Source: Prevotella sp. (GTDB lineage: Bacteria > Bacteroidota > Bacteroidia > Bacteroidales > Bacteroidaceae). Taken from it: a stretch of 6,623 nucleotides of DNA. Shown here one piece after another: positions 4,963 through 6,623 of the stretch. Every line of letters begins with the position of its first letter. Within the stretch, counting starts at the first letter, position 1. The translations under genes were made by a program, and so were the position numbers. Below the pieces are notes generated by a model, which saw only the letters and a list, made by a program, of their open reading frames with translations, did no database searches and was not told the DNA's origin. The DNA lies in NCBI GenBank assembly GCA_021203915.1, contig JAJQAI010000284.1, positions 1-6,623 on the forward strand, read 5' to 3'.

Positions 4963-6420
4963 ATGAAAAAGCAACTATTTTTCTTGCTTGTTTTTATACA
5001 AGCATTCTATTGTTTGTCATGTAGCGATGACGACTCTTTTACTACGTCCAGAAGCAATTTCCTAACGTTTTCTTCTGACACGATAAGTTTAGGTACTGTT
5101 TTTTCTAAAGTACCTACACCAACTGTGACTTTTTGGGTTTTCAATCACTCGGGTGATGGTATACGCTGTTCAAATATCCGTCTTGATAATGGAAATCAAA
5201 CAGGCTTTAGGGTTAATGTTGATGGGGAATACCTTGGTCAAGCTGCTGGATATCAAGTTCACGATGTTGAGATAAGAAATAAGGATAGCATTAGGGTTTT
5301 TGTAGAACTCACATCAACACAAAATGGCAAGATAGAGCCTCAACTTCTTCAAGATGACCTGGTATTTACACTTGAAAGTGGTCTTGAGCAGAGAGTAAAC
5401 CTAAGAGCGTACTCTTGGGATGCTACAATATTAAGAGATTTAGTTATATCTAACGATACTACAATTGATAGCTCTCAAACTCCCGTAGTTATATATGGAG
5501 GAATTAAGGTTGATAGCAGCAAAACTCTGCGCATTGCTCCAGGGACAACTATATATTTTCATGCTGATGCAGGCATAGATGTCTATGGAAGTCTCTTGTC
5601 TGAAGGCGAAGCGGGCTCTAATGTTGTTCTTCGTGGTGATAGACTTGATAATATGTTTGATTACCTTCCTTATGATTTGGTAAGTGGACAGTGGAGGGGC
5701 GTTAGGTTTTACTCTTCTTCATATGGTAATAAGATTGTTTACACTGATATCCATAGTACCTTTGATGGTGTTTTGTGTGATTCCTCTGATGTGGGAAAAG
5801 AAAAATTAATCCTAAAGGAAAGCACTATTCATAATTGTCAAGGTTATGGTCTAAAATCAGAAAATAGCTATATAGAGGTTGAAAACTGTCAAATCACAAA
5901 TACTCTTGATGACTGTGTTGCCGTCTTTGGAGGTATAGCTTCCTTTAATCAATGTACTATAGCACAGTTCTATCCATTTGATGCTAATCGTGGTGCTGCC
6001 TTAAGGTATACCAACTTTAAAGATGATTCCCTTTGGCCTTTATATAAGATGGACTGTATCAACTCTATTGTAACTGGCTATCAAGAGGACGTAATTATGG
6101 GTGCATTTGCAGCCGATAGCACATGTCAGTTTAATTATAGATTTATAAATTCTATAATGCGAACGCCAGAGGTAGAGGACTCGGTAAATATTATTGGTGC
6201 TATTTGGGAAACCCCAGAAGATTCTATTTCGGGTGAAAAGAACTTCCGAATTGTGGACATTAATCTTCAAAGATATGATTTCCACCTAGATGGTCAATCT
6301 CTTGCTATTGGTAGGGCAGATAAAGAATATTCCTTACCTATTGACCGTGATGGTATAAGACGAGATGATGAACCTGACATAGGTTGTTATGAATACCTTG
6401 AGGATGATGAACAAATGTAG
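4963..6420 (+). CDS. Surface lipoprotein with Ig/ASH-like domain and right-handed parallel beta-helix
   Basis: This predicted lipoprotein has 485 residues. A signal peptide (MKKQ, then a hydrophobic run 5-16) ends in a relaxed lipobox CLSC with lipidated Cys20. The next residues, SDDD, match the Bacteroidetes lipoprotein export signal, so display on the outer face of the outer membrane is likely. Residues about 33-152 look like an Ig/ASH-type beta-sandwich (GTVFSKVPTPTVTFWVFN, then IRVFVEL, then VNLRAYSWDA). From about 175 to 400 there are short beta-strand repeats typical of a right-handed beta-helix, opening with LRIAPGTTIYF (189-199), VYGSLLSEGE (207-216) and QWRGVRF (243-249). The end, DRDGIRRDDEPDIGCYEY (461-478), matches the choice-of-anchor Q type of C-terminal segment. 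No catalytic residues are recognisable, so enzyme function is not assigned; binding or adhesion is a guess. It follows the exonuclease gene after a 69-bp gap with a hairpin. Confidence 0.88.
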   Translation: MKKQLFFLLVFIQAFYCLSCSDDDSFTTSRSNFLTFSSDTISLGTVFSKVPTPTVTFWVFNHSGDGIRCSNIRLDNGNQTGFRVNVDGEYLGQAAGYQVHDVEIRNKDSIRVFVELTSTQNGKIEPQLLQDDLVFTLESGLEQRVNLRAYSWDATILRDLVISNDTTIDSSQTPVVIYGGIKVDSSKTLRIAPGTTIYFHADAGIDVYGSLLSEGEAGSNVVLRGDRLDNMFDYLPYDLVSGQWRGVRFYSSSYGNKIVYTDIHSTFDGVLCDSSDVGKEKLILKESTIHNCQGYGLKSENSYIEVENCQITNTLDDCVAVFGGIASFNQCTIAQFYPFDANRGAALRYTNFKDDSLWPLYKMDCINSIVTGYQEDVIMGAFAADSTCQFNYRFINSIMRTPEVEDSVNIIGAIWETPEDSISGEKNFRIVDINLQRYDFHLDGQSLAIGRADKEYSLPIDRDGIRRDDEPDIGCYEYLEDDEQM

Positions 6421-6437
6421 TGAAATATAAGCCGTTC

Positions 6438-6478
6438 ATCTTTAAAATCTCATAGAGTTTAGTGTTTAAAGGATTTTT
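6438..6478 (+). terminator. Possible intrinsic terminator of the lipoprotein gene
   Basis: CTTTAAA (6440-6446) and TTTAAAG (6465-6471) form a perfect 7-bp stem, extendable by A-T pairs around a one-base bulge. A small inner CTC/GAG pair sits in the loop, and the stem is followed by GATTTTT. The position 20 bp after the stop codon and the T run suit a terminator, but the stem is almost entirely A-T and thus weak. Confidence 0.35.
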
Positions 6479-6486
6479 GCATCTAG

Positions 6487-6520
6487 ATTGAGAAGTTTCC
6501 TAAAAAAATTACTATCTTTG
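6487..6520 (+). promoter_or_regulatory. Bacteroidetes-type promoter for a gene beyond the window
   Basis: TATCTTTG (6513-6520) is an exact TAnnTTTG -7 element. An imperfect -33 element, ATTG (6487-6490), lies 22 bp upstream, slightly longer than the usual spacing. Transcription would start near 6526-6528. No start codon ATG follows before the window ends, so the product is outside the window. Confidence 0.55.
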
Positions 6521-6532
6521 CGCCTAGATTTT

Positions 6533-6557
6533 TCCCCTTTTCTCTCTAAGAGGGGGA
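6533..6557 (+). other. Hairpin in the leader of the downstream transcript
   Basis: TCCCCTTTT (6533-6541) can pair with AGAGGGGGA (6549-6557) through nine pairs including two G-U wobbles, around a 7-nt CTCTCTA loop. It begins only about 5-7 nt after the predicted transcription start. It is followed by an A-rich stretch, not a U run, so it is not a terminator. It may be a 5'-stabilising hairpin, part of a regulatory leader, or the start of a structured RNA cut off at the window edge. A weaker AAGGT/ACCTT pair (6592-6596, 6605-6609) lies further on. Confidence 0.35.
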
Positions 6558-6623
6558 TTTAAGTTTAAGAATTAAAGAAGACCAAAAGACTAAGGTTTAC
6601 CCTCACCTTTTAAAGATTAGAAG

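Noticed and set aside
4963..6420. Assignment of the beta-helix lipoprotein as a pectate lyase or other polysaccharide lyase
   Set aside because: No lyase catalytic motif is visible and no other carbohydrate-use genes (SusC/SusD, glycosidases) are nearby.

Overview
The window comes from a member of the Bacteroidota, most likely order Bacteroidales. The evidence is a perfect Bacteroidetes-type promoter (TTTG, 19 bp, TAnnTTTG) in front of dnaN, A/T-rich translation starts without Shine-Dalgarno sequences, a DUF3127 gene (a family I know from Bacteroidetes), and a lipoprotein whose Cys-Ser-Asp-Asp-Asp N-terminus matches the Bacteroidetes surface-export signal. The DNA is AT-rich. Genus cannot be assigned from the sequence alone.

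Layout: (1) 32-1216, plus strand: a COG1373-type ATPase (AAA_14 plus DUF4143), an accessory-type gene. (2) 1221-2336, minus strand: a DUF1537 four-carbon acid sugar kinase that converges on gene 1 with only 4 bp between the stop codons. (3) 2383-2748, minus strand: a small DUF3127 protein with a predicted OB-like core and an SSB-like acidic tail, 46 bp upstream of the kinase and probably in one transcript with it. (4) 2749-2897: a 149-bp divergent control region with the dnaN promoter and two small palindromes. (5) 2898-4022: dnaN, the sliding clamp. (6) 4042-4893: a DEDDh 3'-5' exonuclease with an ExoX-like C-terminal domain, 19 bp behind dnaN. (7) 4894-4962: a GC-rich hairpin, probably a terminator or attenuator. 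(8) 4963-6420: a surface lipoprotein with an Ig/ASH-like domain, a right-handed beta-helix and a C-terminal choice-of-anchor-Q-like segment. (9) 6421-6623: a possible terminator, then a new Bacteroidetes-type promoter and hairpin-bearing leader for something beyond the window edge. No stretch longer than 300 bp lacks a gene.

The centre reads as a DNA replication and repair neighbourhood. The clamp and exonuclease are almost certainly cotranscribed, and the divergent DUF3127 protein looks built to touch single-stranded DNA or SSB partners. The kinase, ATPase and lipoprotein have no evident functional link to this core. I see no CRISPR array, tRNA, rRNA, insertion sequence or phage gene. No clearly new multi-gene system is present. 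The best leads are the duplicated DD[M/L]PF tail of the DUF3127 protein beside the clamp and exonuclease genes, and the truncated leader at the right edge.
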